Below, piece after piece: positions 11,342 through 22,257 of a stretch of 64,000 nt of DNA (position 1 is the first letter of the stretch; each line of letters begins with the position of its first letter). The DNA is from Anadara kagoshimensis (lineage: Eukaryota > Mollusca > Bivalvia > Arcoida > Arcidae). Below the pieces are notes generated by a model that was not told where the DNA came from, searched no databases, and saw only the letters and a list, made by a program, of their open reading frames with translations. The position numbers and the translations under genes are program-made. Location: positions 17,911,087 to 17,975,086 of the forward strand of contig CM037870.1 of NCBI GenBank assembly GCA_021292105.1, in the 5' to 3' direction.

Positions 11342-13262
11342 TTCATTATAGGATAGTTTCATTTTAAATTCTATTTTAAAAATGAAAAAAATCTTCAGGT
11401 CGTCACTGAGTACATTTCTCATTTCAACTATTTACTTTCTCAACATTTGAAAGGTATTTTTTTGTGTCTGTTTAAAAGTTTGTATAAGAGTTTTTGTGAT
11501 ATCACAATCGTAAAATCTTAACCTAATTGCTGAATGAAGATAAGTCTATTAACTGCAACAACAAATCATACACAAGCATCTGCTTTAAAATGATGGAAAT
11601 CACAACAAAACCAAACCCATAAGAACATCCATAGCCGCTATCTTTCTTAAATGAAAATACAGATATTGATGCTTTTCATCGACATGACTGCATTACCTTA
11701 TCAAATCATTTTTTGCTGAAAAAACACAGCACTTCTTGCATAATAAACACAAGTGTCAACTTGAAGGGATTCACATGTTCATCAAAGATATGATATAAAA
11801 TTGGCATTTCCCTTAAACTCACAGTTCCATCACGTGTATACAACACGATTTTAAGACAAGATACAATCAAGCACTCCTCCTTCCCTTTCAGACAGAATTC
11901 TGCTATTCATTTTTTTAAGTTATTGAAGCGTTCATAGTGTTAAATGTTCTAAAACAGACTTGCTAAGATATAAACCAGCGGTAAACAAGAATTATTGATC
12001 TTGATTACGCTAAGGACAACATAATTCATGTTATAAACAACAAGAAACCTTCTAAAACTTTTATATGACAGAGCAGAAAAAGCCATCTGTTCGCCAAATC
12101 GAGCAGATAACTTAAATAGTGGAACCAAAAAGTGTAATGTAATGTATTTTTATATCTTGTCCAAGGGAGGCTATCGAAAAAAGACAACATGACATTTAGA
12201 AAATTGCAAATGGCGACTGAAAATGTGAATATGCGTAAATCCAATGTATTTTACGTAATGATGTAAAAATAGTTTCCGTTTCAGTTTATTTGAAAAACGA
12301 ACACCACTTATTTTGCGACTGCTCTGCTATTTTACAATCTTAAAGGGCAATACTGTTTATGAATACTTTTATATAACATAATTCAGAAAGTAAAACTTAC
12401 GTCAGAAATCTTGTTTAGATTTTGGATTACAGTGGAGTTACGTTGTTTAAAGACCCAGTCAAGATATTTTCATTTATATCGAGACTGTCAGCTCAAGAAT
12501 GATTGAGAAAACCAGACTGCCGAAAAAACAACCTAACTCGACAAGAAAATTAAAACTAAAATCAAAAGTTAATTATCACAAGAGGATTTGTTCGGAGGTT
12601 GGGGAACTGAGGCTCCCTCAAGGTGTAAGATAGCCATTAAACAAGTCATTCACGTGATAACTCCTAACATATCTTTTGGCATAACGTGCACTGATGATTA
12701 AAAAAACGGTGTCAAGATGATTTATTTTGAGTAAATTAGAGATGTCCGATCTATCTAAAAACTGATTAAGACAAGAGATGAGAAGTTTAGAAGTTCAACA
12801 AAACATTGGACATGTTGGCTTATTGCATGTGATGGTTTATCTTCTTTTAAATTTTGTTCTTAGTCATTTTATCAATTTTTACAGGTCTGAATAATGTAAA
12901 TTAGCACCATCTTGTTAACTTCGCGTTTCTTTATCCGTGTCATGAAATTACCAATGCCAAGGGATTTGAAAAACAAATTATCTACATCAATACTATTTGT
13001 AATTCAATTTTTAGGGATAACAAGAAAAAATAATATAGAATCCAATCATTTTTATAAACGTATAATGTTGAAATTAAAACCCCAATTAATCTAGATTTTA
13101 ACACCACTTGCGAGTACATTACTAGTATGTAGTCACACTTCCGCGTATAACTGATTTGTCATTTCCATGATGCGCTATTTCAGTCAATTACGAGTAATGA
13201 ATATTTCCTTGCCAAAGACCGGTAGAATGTTTACTGATATTTGACCAAATAAAGCTTTTTTG
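11342..13262. other. No recognised feature
   Basis: Nearly 2 kb of AT-rich DNA with only short open frames and no inverted or tandem repeat that I could see. Confidence 0.4.
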
Positions 13263-13263
13263 C

Positions 13264-13587
13264 AAATACAAACATATACCGGTCCATGTTCAAATCGAAA
13301 TTCCATTGCAAAGATAAAGTTTGAAAACTGAAAAATTAAGTTAAACACGTGAACTTTCACTGGGCAAGATAGACCTGGTGGTGTGGAAGGATAAACACCA
13401 CTGTCCAGCTAGCTACCCCCCCCCACCACGTGTGTAATCAAAATCAAGAATAAAAGGGACATGGAACTATGGGACGTCAAATAAATCCAAGGTAATTTGG
13501 AAACAAACTCATTGTACTGATCATCAATAATGTGATGACGCCCATAAAACTGTTTGAGTGCATTATTATAAGCCTAGGCTTGCAATT
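13264..13587 (-). repeat. Family A copy, nearly full length
   Basis: On the minus strand it starts 'TTGCAAGCCTAGGCTTATAA' and runs through a peptide-coding remnant ('QFYGRHH'), 'TTTGACGTCCCATAG', 'TGGGGGGGGGTAGCTAGC', 'CTTCC.CACCACCAGG', and the conserved 3' end near 'GAACATGGACCGG'. It also contains a run of nine C on the plus strand (about 13414-13422). Confidence 0.82.
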
Positions 13588-14202
13588 CAATTAACTTCCA
13601 TGTTGACCTTAATACAAGGACTGAAGTACTAACCGTTAGTACCATTAATCAAACGATACAATAGATGGCTTTTAAAAAAGTAGGTCAAGATCCAATTTCC
13701 TTCTTTTTAAGAGCATTACGTCAAACCAATATACTTTTTTCCTTCTTTTAAAGACCACTCCGTCAAACCAATATAATTTACAATGAATTAAAATTGTGAT
13801 ATAACATTGTAAGAACTCAAATATATATATACATGTATCTGTTTTTCCAACATTTATTCTCGAGTTACAATGATCGTAATTAGTTTGCTGTATACGGTTT
13901 CAAATGAGTTTAAACGAATGTTTGACTTAAAAATCAGAAAACAGATATAAAAGCGCGGTAAACAAAAACAGTCCTTTTGTGAACATAACAACAACATAAC
14001 CACATGTAGATCTATGTCTTTGAACAGTTTATATGACTGCGTCTTGAAATTTATGTCTTTTTCTGTGTTATTTGGGTCATGCCCTACTTAATGTGCTACG
14101 TCAGTAGTCTTTTAGGGCTTTTTTGCCCTGATTAGGTAACCAGTCCCTATACGCGACGATATAACGTTCCTTAAACCTTGGGTTCAAATCTCAGCTACGG
14201 AT
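13588..14202. other. Mostly unrecognised; possible decayed tRNA-like head near 14160-14200
   Basis: A small duplication around 13690-13765 repeats 'TTCCTTCTTTT' and 'CGTCAAACCAATATA'. At about 14177 'CCTTGGGTTCAAATCTCAG' resembles a B box, but no convincing A box precedes it. Confidence 0.35.
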
Positions 14203-14415
14203 ACTATGGCCGTTATCACAAAAAGTATGATGTCCCTGTGTTTAAAATCATCCTGAATAAATGTTTTGTCCTTAGTTCCATGTTCCTTCAATTTCGTATT
14301 TAATTTTGATTTCACGCGTCGCACCTGTAGCTTGTCAGTGAGGAGGTGTTTACCTTTCCGGAGCACCCAACCTTACGTTTGCGTGTTTCATTTTGGCAGT
14401 TTTGCCTTGTTTTTG
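14203..14415 (+). repeat. Family A copy with an internal deletion
   Basis: It starts 'CTATGGCCGTTATCACA' and continues with the coding remnant ('KKYDVPV'), 'TTCCATGTTCCTTC', 'CACGCGTCGCACCTGTAGCT', and 'GAGGAGGTGTTTACC' before 'CTTTCCGGAGCACCC'. The 'CCCTGGTGGAAGTTCAC' segment is missing. Confidence 0.75.
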
Positions 14416-14788
14416 CAAGCAAGTTCGCTCGCACTAAAGTTTGCTCTTTTGCACTGGAACTCGTGGTTCGTACAGCAATTTTCGATGTTATATTGTCATC
14501 AACTTGATCGAGGTAAATCAACAGACTTGTAGCAGGAATCACACAACGGTAGTGTCAGATAGACATTCACGATATGGCGTCTGACTCTACCGGTTTTGAT
14601 GCCGTGTTTTACTTAAATGGGAATTACTATCTTACCAGTTTTGATGTTGTGTTTCACTAAATGGATATGACTGTCTACATATAAGAGGGTTATTATCTTA
14701 AACTACCGATAGAATTCTAGGTTATGTTTGTAAAAGAAACTCGATAAAGATACTGATGCGATTGTGAACAATGTAATTGTCATCAACA

Positions 14789-14872
14789 GTCGCTTAGGAT
14801 ATTGATGAGATAAGATGTCGCTTATGGCATTAATGAGATAAGACGACGCTTACAACATTGATGAGATATGAT
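14789..14872 (+). repeat. 28-bp tandem repeat, three exact-length units
   Basis: Units 14789-14816, 14817-14844 and 14845-14872 each read like 'GTCGCTTA' then 'ATTGATGAGATAAGA', with a few substitutions. More degenerate relatives ('GCTGCTTAAGATATTGA', 'GCCGCTTAAATCATTAA') follow near 14960-15015. Confidence 0.78.
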
Positions 14873-15170
14873 ATTGTCATCGATGTCCGTTGAAGACAGT
14901 AATAGATTATGATCATTTTGAATGATGTTTGTTTGTGTAACGTATTTAAGATTTCTGGCTGCTTAAGATATTGAAAACATATGATGGAGAATAATGGCCG
15001 CTTAAATCATTAAACTACATTGATGTTTCATGATAGGGTTTCGTCATATGTAATTGAATTATCTTAATATAATAATCGACATGAAGAAGATTTGAATAAT
15101 GGTGTTTTACAACCCAAATAAAATTCTTCTTATATCATGAAATAGTATGTTGAATGTTTAAATTATTTAT

Positions 15171-15388
15171 TGGGGCCAAGGTGGTCGATCGTCTACGGAT
15201 TACAGCACCTCCCACTGCCTAGGATCGAATCCCTCTCGGAACAGATAATTAAAACGTTTGTCAGTTCACTTGTCGGAAGTCGATGGTTTTTTATAGGAAA
15301 TCCGGTTTCCTCAACCATAACTAAACTGGCACTTTCTAATGTATGAAAAATTCTTGACTAGGCGTAACACATAATTCAAAATCATTGA
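15171..15388 (+). mobile_element. Family B SINE, good copy
   Basis: The tRNA-like head reads 'GTGGTCGATCGTCTACGGAT', then 'TACAGCACCTCCCACTGCC' and 'TAGGATCGAATCCCTCTCGG' (B box). The body has 'CGTTTGTCAGTTCACTTGTC' and 'CGGTTTCCTCAACCATAACT', and the tail 'TTGACTAGGCGTAACACATA' then 'ATTCAAAATCATT'. Length is about 215 bp. Confidence 0.83.
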
Positions 15389-15519
15389 TTAAACTATATT
15401 TCGCACATGCTGCAGTTTAGCGTAAACATACTTATCAATGTGTCCATCTTTGAAGTCAAGTCTGAATACTAATTGTGTTACAGTTTTCTCGGCTAGATTA
15501 TTGCACATTAAGTCAGCTG

Positions 15520-15865
15520 ATAAATAGACTTATGGTCTTTGCCAACTGCTCTTTGGGTTAATGTAAACTATTGACGAGAATGAATGTCATTGTGTTATTG
15601 TGTAAAAGAATATGTCTAAAGGTTGTTGTCCATTAAATTGGTCCGTAAAGATCGTTTTTAATTGCTCCGTAGATTATTGCTAACTGCTCTGGAAAATTAA
15701 TGTCATTATGTAAAAGAATATGTATAAGGAGGTTTTTGACCAGTAATATGGTCAGTTAATCTGTTATCTGCTATTTACTCTATCTGGGCCAAGCGTTAAC
15801 GACTTTCTCGAATGAATATCATTATGTAAAGGAGCATGTCTTAAGGGTGTTGAACAGTAATTTGT
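15520..15865. repeat. Tandem repeat, three units of ~115 bp
   Basis: The phrase 'AATGAATGTCATTATGTAAA', followed by 'AGAATATGTCTAAAGG' and 'TTG.CCAGTAATTTGGTC', occurs at about 15579, 15695 and 15808. The intervening 'TGCCAACTGCTCT' block is shared by at least two units. Confidence 0.75.
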
Positions 15866-16412
15866 AATCTAGAACGACCTAAATTGTCAATAATAGCTTC
15901 CTTATCCTAATTCCAATGTAATTTTTCTACAAACGTATGTCACTTCCGAAGGACGAAAACACGAAAAATATTTGCCATTTTGTTATGATCTAAATAAGAA
16001 AAAAATAATTGTTATTGACAACCAATCTAGGTCAACACGCAAAGGTTGAATGCATAATTGACTTACGACTTAGAAAAAAACGGTTTTTTCAATTTTTGTT
16101 ACTTTAATTGAGAGATTATTGATTGTAAGTTTTTTTTAAGTTAAAGAGATATACGATCCTAGAGTCCAAGATACATAAAAGCCATCAAATTGAACAGTAA
16201 AGGTCTTAATGGCAAAGTGGTCATTATATATATATATATACAGATTCAAATGACGAATAAAGAACAATTGGGATAAAATTTGAGTGGCCTTTAAAGGAAT
16301 TTGGCCCTTATATAGATGTGACCTTTAAGGCGGGTTTGAGTTATATCTTACGAATGTTTCACCATCAATGGACATTTTCGAGTGGACTACTCGCTCTTAA
16401 AGTCGAGGGATC
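15866..16412. other. No recognised feature
   Basis: AT-rich; a short (TA)n run lies at about 16225-16241. Confidence 0.4.
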
Positions 16413-16660
16413 TTCTGTGGCTGATCATGAGAGGTCTAAAGCGAGCGCTTACGGACCATAGTGCCTCTCACAGTCTAGGATGGAATCTCACTCGGAAACA
16501 ATAGTGTGAGAAAGTTTATTTGTTCGCTTACCGTATGTTGTTTTTTGCGGGCATTGCAGTTTATAATTCCTCAACCATCCCAGAACTGACCGTCTCGATA
16601 TAAGTGAATTAACCTTGACTGGAAGGTTTAATGCCATTTATCCAATCATCCAATCGCTAA
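16413..16660 (+). mobile_element. Family B SINE with tRNA-like head
   Basis: The head is 'GTGGCTGATCATGAGAGGTC' followed by 'TAAAGCGAGCGCTTACGGAC' and a B-box-like 'GGATGGAATCTC'. The body has 'GTGTGAGAAAGTTTATTTG' and 'TTCCTCAACCATCCCAGAAC', the tail 'CTCGATATAAGTGAATTAAC' and 'CTTGACTGGAAGGTTTAATG'. Confidence 0.82.
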
Positions 16661-16896
16661 ACATAAGATGTTGGGACTAGGAGTGTGCTTGGATAGTATA
16701 CCTGATGGATGTCCAAAATTCTTGCATTTATAATCTGGGTTCCTTAGCTTGTTGCCTTGTTTCTTATTTCGGCTGTTTTGTAAAGATATGCTCTTTGTTG
16801 CTATTGTTAAGTCTACGTGTTTCAGAGTTAGTTTTTCATAGTCCTCAAAACAATCTTTAATTTCTCTTCATCGGAAATTATTTATTATTTCACTGC

Positions 16897-16898
16897 TT

Positions 16899-16975
<77 letters not shown>

Positions 16976-17007
16976 TTTTCATTTATTTATCTATTTATAT
17001 ATTTATT
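16897..17007. repeat. (TTTA)n microsatellite, ~110 bp
   Basis: Near-perfect tetranucleotide repeat with a few interruptions ('TTTTTA', 'TTTTCA', 'TCTA'). Confidence 0.97.
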
Positions 17008-17851
17008 GAATTTTATTTCTTTTATTTTTATTACTCTAACGAAATTTGATAATTTTGTAAAACATATGATTTTATCGAATGTGACTTCAATGGAATGGGT
17101 TTTCTCTCTCAGGCACTCAAAACTTTATGCAAAGATAAGCCAAAGTAGTATTCTATAGAGTTTTATCAAATCTCATTTCCTGTATTTACAACCCATTTCC
17201 TCAAATGAAAAAGTCATTTTGTTATTTTTAGAGTTCATATTGCAGCTATTAAAATTTAAATGCATGGCATTAACTACTTTTCAAAATACAAATAAGTTTG
17301 TTGGTGCACAATATATCCATAAATATTAATGTTATACTGAATATATTAAACGAATTTAATGATTGTTTGGTCCTTTTAGAATTCATATTACAGCTCATTA
17401 AAATTTAAATATTAGCTTTTTTCATGATGGGGATACTTCGAGTTCTCAATTTATAAATAAGTATTTGTGTTATTCTGAATAAATTAAACTAATTGAATAT
17501 TTTTCTTTTGTTTTGTAATACGCGGCAATATTCTCAAAAAACCAATTACGACATTTCGTCCGTTTTAGTAAATCGGGTATAATTGCACAAATTTATTACA
17601 GATTTTACATTGATTAAGGATGGACATTTAACTTCACATCGAAGTTGTTGCAAACATTTACTGCCATAGAGGAAACCGGAAAGTTGCGCTAGTATAATGC
17701 AAACCATAAACCAACCTGTTCTTAGATAAATCGTTGGATTAAGTGTTCTTTTCGATTTACACCTATATCCCAGTACAATAGGCATGAAAGTGTTGTTCTT
17801 CGGTGCTGTATAATCGGCAATAGTTATTTTACACATTCATTTATATTAAAG
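17008..17851. other. AT-rich stretch; weak ~155-bp duplication
   Basis: 'GAGTTCATATTGCAGCTATT' with 'AAAATTTAAAT' at about 17230 and 'GAATTCATATTACAGCTCAT' with 'TAAAATTTAAAT' at about 17380 suggest an old two-unit duplication. A 96-codon minus-strand open frame (17546-17836) has no family resemblance. Confidence 0.4.
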
Positions 17852-18046
17852 GGAGAACAACCTCCCCAGTATATCCCTTGTCAAGGTCAACCATCTATCC
17901 AGCACATTTTGCTGGATTGTGTTGACTTTGCACCTACAAGGGATACTTTTTATTCAGCAATATCAATGCAAGATCTTTTTAGTAATGTCAGTGAACATCA
18001 AATTTTCAACTTCCTTCGAGAAATTAACTTGTATACAAAAATATAA
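17852..18046 (+). pseudogene. C-terminal fragment of LINE ORF2 (after the reverse transcriptase)
   Basis: Sixty-four codons read through to a TAA stop without interruption. The peptide includes 'PCQGQPSIQHILLDCVDF' followed by 'TRDTFYS', 'DLF' and finally 'FLREINLYTKI'. The pattern C..C/G...(T/S)..H(I/L)L..C..F...R, then a short 'FL(R/K)EI.LY..I' ending, is what I recognise from the extreme C-terminus of Jockey-like retrotransposon polyproteins. The first cysteine of the usual pair is absent or lies beyond the truncation. There is no start codon, and no reverse transcriptase remains, so this copy cannot move on its own. Confidence 0.82.
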
Positions 18047-18270
18047 TTGTTTTATCATATATTACCCAGTGTTTTAATTTAAAACTTGTCTGTGATAAAA
18101 CTGGTTTTTATCAGTTTAGCAATATATTTATGAAAAACGTATTTATTGTTATTTTTAATTTTACATTTTAATACTTTGTGTTATTGATACTATTGTATGT
18201 TTTACATCTTCTAGCCGCGAATAGCTGCAATATTGCTGATGCGGCTTTAAACAATAATTCACTTACTCAC
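17852..18270 (+). mobile_element. 5'-truncated non-LTR retrotransposon (LINE) 3' end
   Basis: The element enters in the middle of an open frame at about 17852, which stops at 18046, and carries about 220 bp of 3' untranslated sequence. Near the end, 'AGCCGC' (18213-18218) can pair with 'GCGGCT' (18241-18246) around 'GAATAGCTGC...GAT'. The sequence terminates at 'TTTAAACAATAATTCAC' followed by 'TTACTCACTC'. Truncation at the 5' side with an intact 3' end is the usual outcome of target-primed reverse transcription. No target duplication is recognisable. The clade is not certain; Jockey-like groups are my best guess. Confidence 0.83.
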
Positions 18271-18930
18271 TCTTTTCGATTACTGACAACTTTGATTCTA
18301 CAATTTCACAACAACAACAACAATCATTATTGGTAACAATGGCAATGAAACAAAATACTTAGTTGGAATGAAAGAAAAATAGATAAATTGAATTGTTTAC
18401 CAAAAAAACTGGATGTTGTAATTTACAAGGTATTGCTTCTGTTAGTTTTCCTATATCTTAGACGTTAAACTGACCCCTTTAATGACCTTGTAGACTCGAG
18501 ATTGATTGCCATGACGGACCGTATTCTCAAACCTTGCAAAACATCAAGGGAAATAGACATAAAACCGGTTTTCTGGACACCAAAATAATTATAAGCGTCA
18601 CGATTGATACATTCAATAATGTTATTACTCATGTTGCCAATACTTATTGCAGTTCACATCTTTACCTTCCCGTACTGTAAATATATCGAGGTGATTTATT
18701 GGCTTATAAATTTATATAACGGAGTGATTTATTGGCTAATTCATTACTCTATGATCGCTATTTTGGATATCAATTTCTTCTCTGATCCGAGAAAACAATT
18801 TAGGGAATCAGAAAATGATTACAGAGAACGACTGGAGTCTTTAAAACGAGATATATTGATTGCTTAGTAAGCTATAAGGCTTAAACTGATACTGTGTTGC
18901 CTGACTTTCGTTCGTCAGAATTTTTAGTTC
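18271..18930. other. No recognised feature
   Basis: A 32-bp duplication, 'GGTGATTTATTGGCTTATAA' against 'AGTGATTTATTGGCTAATTC', lies at about 18691 and 18722. An 87-codon open frame (18604-18867) spans it and has no family resemblance. Confidence 0.4.
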
Positions 18931-18934
18931 ATTA

Positions 18935-19165
18935 AGAACTAGAAGAACATGGTTTCTGCGCATTTAAAATCACTTTAAGAAATGGTAAAATACTGAAAAG
19001 GTGTTTATTTTCGCTTATTTCGTGGTCGTTTGTTTTGCGCGAACATTAATACCGACCTAAAATTATGTGTTGTAGTGCATGTTTAAAAAACACGAAACTT
19101 AACTACGTCTAAAATATGTTTAAATTTCATATACCTCGAAAATAAAACACGCGAAATTATATACA
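18935..19165. repeat. Probable dispersed 'CGCGAAAATAAAACACGCGAA' type repeat
   Basis: The stretch has 'ATTTTCGCTTATTTCGTGG' and 'TTTGCGCGAACATTAATACC', and 'CTCGAAAATAAAACACGCG' followed by 'AAATTATATACA'. I recall similar repeats from bivalve intergenic DNA, but no second copy exists in this window. Confidence 0.4.
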
Positions 19166-19254
19166 TATACAGCAGAAAGCATCCGGGTTTATGCCTATTC
19201 GAAGGGATGCTTGTATAATGATATTAAAGGCATTATATGCATATTTATGGACCA

Positions 19255-19258
<4 letters not shown>

Positions 19259-19304
<46 letters not shown>
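19259..19304. repeat. (GA)n microsatellite
   Basis: About 23 uninterrupted GA dinucleotides. Confidence 0.97.
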
Positions 19305-19306
<2 letters not shown>

Positions 19307-19374
19307 CTCGTTGACCGTTGTATTCTTTATATCCGTTCGGTATTGCGGAGTGGAGTCTGGTAATGCGGTTTAGA

Positions 19375-19471
19375 TATTTCTATCGAGGCGGTTGCATCTG
19401 GGATTGTGAAAGAAAACCACAGTACCCAGAGAAAAACCGAATGACATTCGGCAACTAAACTGATAAAATGT
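19375..19471 (-). mobile_element. Family B SINE fragment, minus strand
   Basis: The reverse complement reads 'GTTTAGTTGCCGAATGTCAT' and 'TCGGTTTTTCTCTGGGTACT', then 'GTGGTTTTCTTTCACAATCC'. This is the middle of the family B body. It abuts the poly-A tract at 19472. Confidence 0.6.
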
Positions 19472-19495
19472 AAAAAAAAAAAAAAAAAAAAAAAA
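19472..19495. repeat. Poly-A tract, 24 bases
   Basis: Uninterrupted A run next to a SINE fragment. It is on the strand opposite to the SINE and so does not look like its tail. Confidence 0.95.
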
Positions 19496-20370
19496 CATTC
19501 TCGTAGTGGTATCTGGAGAAAGCCATCAAACCATGACAAGTTAACTGGCAAATGTCCTTGTATTAAGATTAAGGTCTGCGCTGAAGAAAAATGAGCCTCC
19601 CTCCTACAGAAAGCCGCGGGCCCCCCGATTTATGAGAACGGGCATTGACATATATGAACTTTTCAACCAAGTAAACAAACTGAAGACTTGTAAAATTTTA
19701 GCTTTGATGATTCTATTAAAATATAGATTTTCCTGTAAAATTACATGAAAATGATTCATTAAAGCTTTGTATCTGCTATTTTGAAACGTTTTTTCATCCA
19801 TAAATGATAGCAATTAAATAAGAAGATATCTTATAATTCCTAATAGTCGTGCCTCCGGAATGTTCAAATCACACCGAAATTATAATCACTGTTCTAAATT
19901 TCACTAATATTTAAGTATAATTACTAATTATACGTGCAGAAAATTACCCAAATAATGTGCTCATTTGGCTAATCATGCCTCTGGTGTTATGTAATTGTTA
20001 AGTACCTGTTAAACAAGCAATGGCCTTCATTATCTTAGCTTTTTCCTCTTCTTGTTTTAATTGCCGCAGCAAAAATTGGATTAATTACCTTTTCTTACTA
20101 CCAATACCCTTCATTATCTTGTTTTTCAATTATTCTTGTTTTTTAATTGTGGCATTGATTATTTAAACGAAATGTAGAAAAGTGGTTGGGAAGCGTATGT
20201 GCAAAAATAACAATTCGGGAAACTTCGAAAAAACTCGTTGATAAATTTTTATCATCGGTTTTATTCGACAAACTTTGATAAAGCTCGTAATATTGTATAC
20301 TTTGACGTTTGATATCCATCTACAATGCACATTTATATTTCGTGCCTCACGCCGCTTAGGTTCCAATTCA
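19496..20370. other. No recognised feature
   Basis: AT-rich. The phrase 'CCTTCATTATCTTG...TCTTGTTTT.AATTG' occurs at about 20022 and 20107, a weak ~85-bp duplication. Confidence 0.4.
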
Positions 20371-20485
20371 AACTAGTGTTAATTTTACAGTACTAGATGG
20401 CCTTTGCCAAATACAATTCCTTATCAGTGTAGAGCTTGGAACAAAATTGTGATACCAAAATTTCAAGGGGTTGAACAAAACGTTT
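20371..20485 (+). repeat. Family C dispersed repeat
   Basis: 'AACTAGTGTTAATTTTACAG', 'TACTAGATGGCC', 'AATACAATTCCTTATCAGTG' and 'CTTGGAACAAAATTGTGA' match the 5' half of the family. Confidence 0.72.
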
Positions 20486-20507
20486 CATTTCTAATTTGAC
20501 CTTAATA

Positions 20508-20565
20508 TGGGCTCCGGTGGCCAAGTGGTTAAGGAGTCAGTCTTCAAACCCAAGTTGCCTCACAT
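20508..20565 (+). mobile_element. tRNA-like SINE head, truncated
   Basis: 'GGCTCCGGTGGCCAAGTGGT' followed by 'TAAGGAGTCAGTCTTCAAAC' resembles the 5' half of a serine/leucine-type tRNA and the head of family B. The B box and body are missing. Confidence 0.55.
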
Positions 20566-21182
20566 TATTGAATATTCGTTCATGTATTGCCATTCAACAC
20601 GTGTAATGAGTAAATCCGGGTTTATTGTCAAACCGCATGCCTATTTGTATTATATATCATATCTTCCGTTTTGGTTATTACTGTACGAGTTTGGTAAACC
20701 TTATTAAAAGCAATCAAAGTTTTTTTAGTCTTTTTAATCATATTAAGCACAACAACATAAGAAAAGATCAGTTTAAAAAAAACATTGTGTTTTAAAAATT
20801 GAGGCTTCTAGCTATATATAGTATAACCGACTCATGTAGACATATAATAAAACACGTAATGATATATATAATACAGAATAAGATGTTTTATGAAGTTAAG
20901 TTCGCTCGCACTTGGTTTAGATAACCTTATTTTTATAGCAATTATTTCAAAAGAAGGCTAAACAGAAAAAAAACACATTATACATTCATATTGTATTATG
21001 TTTACGGTTTATTTCCTGCTAAAGATTTAACCCGAGGGGAAAACCCGACTGACTTTCAAACATCAAATATATTGTTGCGTGTTTGGTAAACAACAAATTA
21101 TTCTTGAGATTAAGATTTAAGGAATAAATGTTTTTGCTTAAAGTAAAGATGATGCATTGACCGCTTATATATCAAGAAATAA
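20566..21182. other. No recognised feature
   Basis: AT-rich DNA without visible repeats or coding potential. Confidence 0.4.
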
Positions 21183-21214
21183 AGTACAGACCTGTTAAGA
21201 TTTAAACACTTAGC
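21183..21214. mobile_element. Terminal fragment of the 'CAGTACAG' MITE
   Basis: 'AGTACAGACCTGTTAAGATT' then 'TAAACACTTAGC' is the first ~30 bases of the family, directly abutting the next copy. Confidence 0.7.
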
Positions 21215-21420
21215 TACAGTACAGACCTATCGAAAGTTTAACACCGAACTAACGAAAATGAGTGAAAGCTCGGCTACCCAGTGGTCTAGATATGGAAAAG
21301 CTTTCGAGAGATGGAAATGACAGCTGCTGAGATAAAGGTAAGTATAGGAACCGAAAAGAGTTGCGTAATTGACACTAATTCGTTAACTTTGTGTTAAACT
21401 TTCGACGAACATGTACTGTA
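21215..21420. mobile_element. MITE copy 1, Tc1/mariner-like ends
   Basis: The left end 'TACAGTACAGACCTATCGAA' is inverted at the right end, '...GTTAAACTTTCGAC' with 'CATGTACTGTA'. The element is about 206 bp with no coding content. 'TA' at each outer edge fits a TA target. Confidence 0.82.
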
Positions 21421-21446
21421 ACGGATTAAAGCGTTATCGACTTCGT

Positions 21447-21660
21447 CACAGGCCTTTCGAAAGTTAAACACAGAGTTAACGAATTATTGCCGAATCAGCA
21501 AATCATCTCAGCCCTTCGTTGACTATATCTAGACAGCCTTTGAGCATCTGCTACCTATCTCAAGGTAGATTTTCTGTCATTAGTTATCCATGTCTCGGAT
21601 GCCAAGCTTCAGTCTCTTCTTGATAACTGAGTGTTAAACTTTCGACAGGTCTGTACCGTA
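21447..21660. mobile_element. MITE copy 2
   Basis: The left end, 'CACAGGCCTTTCGAAAGTTA', has lost its outermost bases. The right end 'GTTAAACTTTCGACAGG' with 'TCTGTACCGTA' is well kept. About 214 bp. Confidence 0.8.
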
Positions 21661-21672
21661 TACCAAGACATA

Positions 21673-21894
21673 AAGTACAGACCTCTTAAAAGTTAAACAC
21701 TAAGCTAACGGATTAGTGCGTTATCGACATCGTCCCCTTGGAAGCTGCTATTTATCTTTTGAACCTTGTTTACCTCTATCTCTCGAACCTTGTCTACCTC
21801 TATCTCTCGAACCTTGTCTACCTCTCTGTCGGCAATCGAGCTTCGACTCCGTTTCGTCAGGTCAATGTTAAACTTTCGACAGGTCTGTACTGTA
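21673..21894. mobile_element. MITE copy 3, with an internal 24-bp tandem repeat
   Basis: The ends are 'AGTACAGACCTCTTAAAAG' and 'CTTTCGACAGGTCTGTACTG' plus 'TA'. Inside, 21761-21830 holds three units of 'GAACCTTGTCTACCTCTATC' plus 'TCTC' (the third is shortened). Copies 2 and 3 share 'GCGTTATCGAC(T/A)TCGTC'. Confidence 0.83.
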
Positions 21895-22016
21895 TATTTT
21901 TCTGTATTAAATGCGTTAAAATTGGCGACGATAGAGTGTTTCATAAAACATATTGGAATCGGTAAAGGATTCTGTTCAAATTAAGTCGTCGCTCACAAAA
22001 CCATCAATGTAAAATA

Positions 22017-22200
22017 AAGACCAGACGGAAGTTTAACACAAAAAGAATTCGAAGCTCAGCTGCAAATCGCCTGAGATATAGGCAGAAATTTGCCGAAACG
22101 CTGCAGAGAAAGTAATAGCCCCTACTGATACGATACCAATATATAGATAAGGAAGCGTCGAGACTATTGCCGATTCGGCAATTATTCGATATGTTAAACT
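22017..22200. mobile_element. Degenerate MITE relative
   Basis: 'AGACCAGACGGAAGTTTAAC' at the left resembles the family terminus, and the internal 'GAGATATAGGCAGAAATTTG' resembles the copy at 51441. A right end cannot be assigned with certainty. Confidence 0.45.
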
Positions 22201-22257
22201 ACATGCATGATCTGCCGATAGTTTTATACGAAAAGGAGTAAAAAATCAGCTGATATA

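Noticed and set aside
14789-14872. CRISPR-like array
   Set aside because: Units are directly adjacent without spacers, and the DNA is eukaryotic in character.
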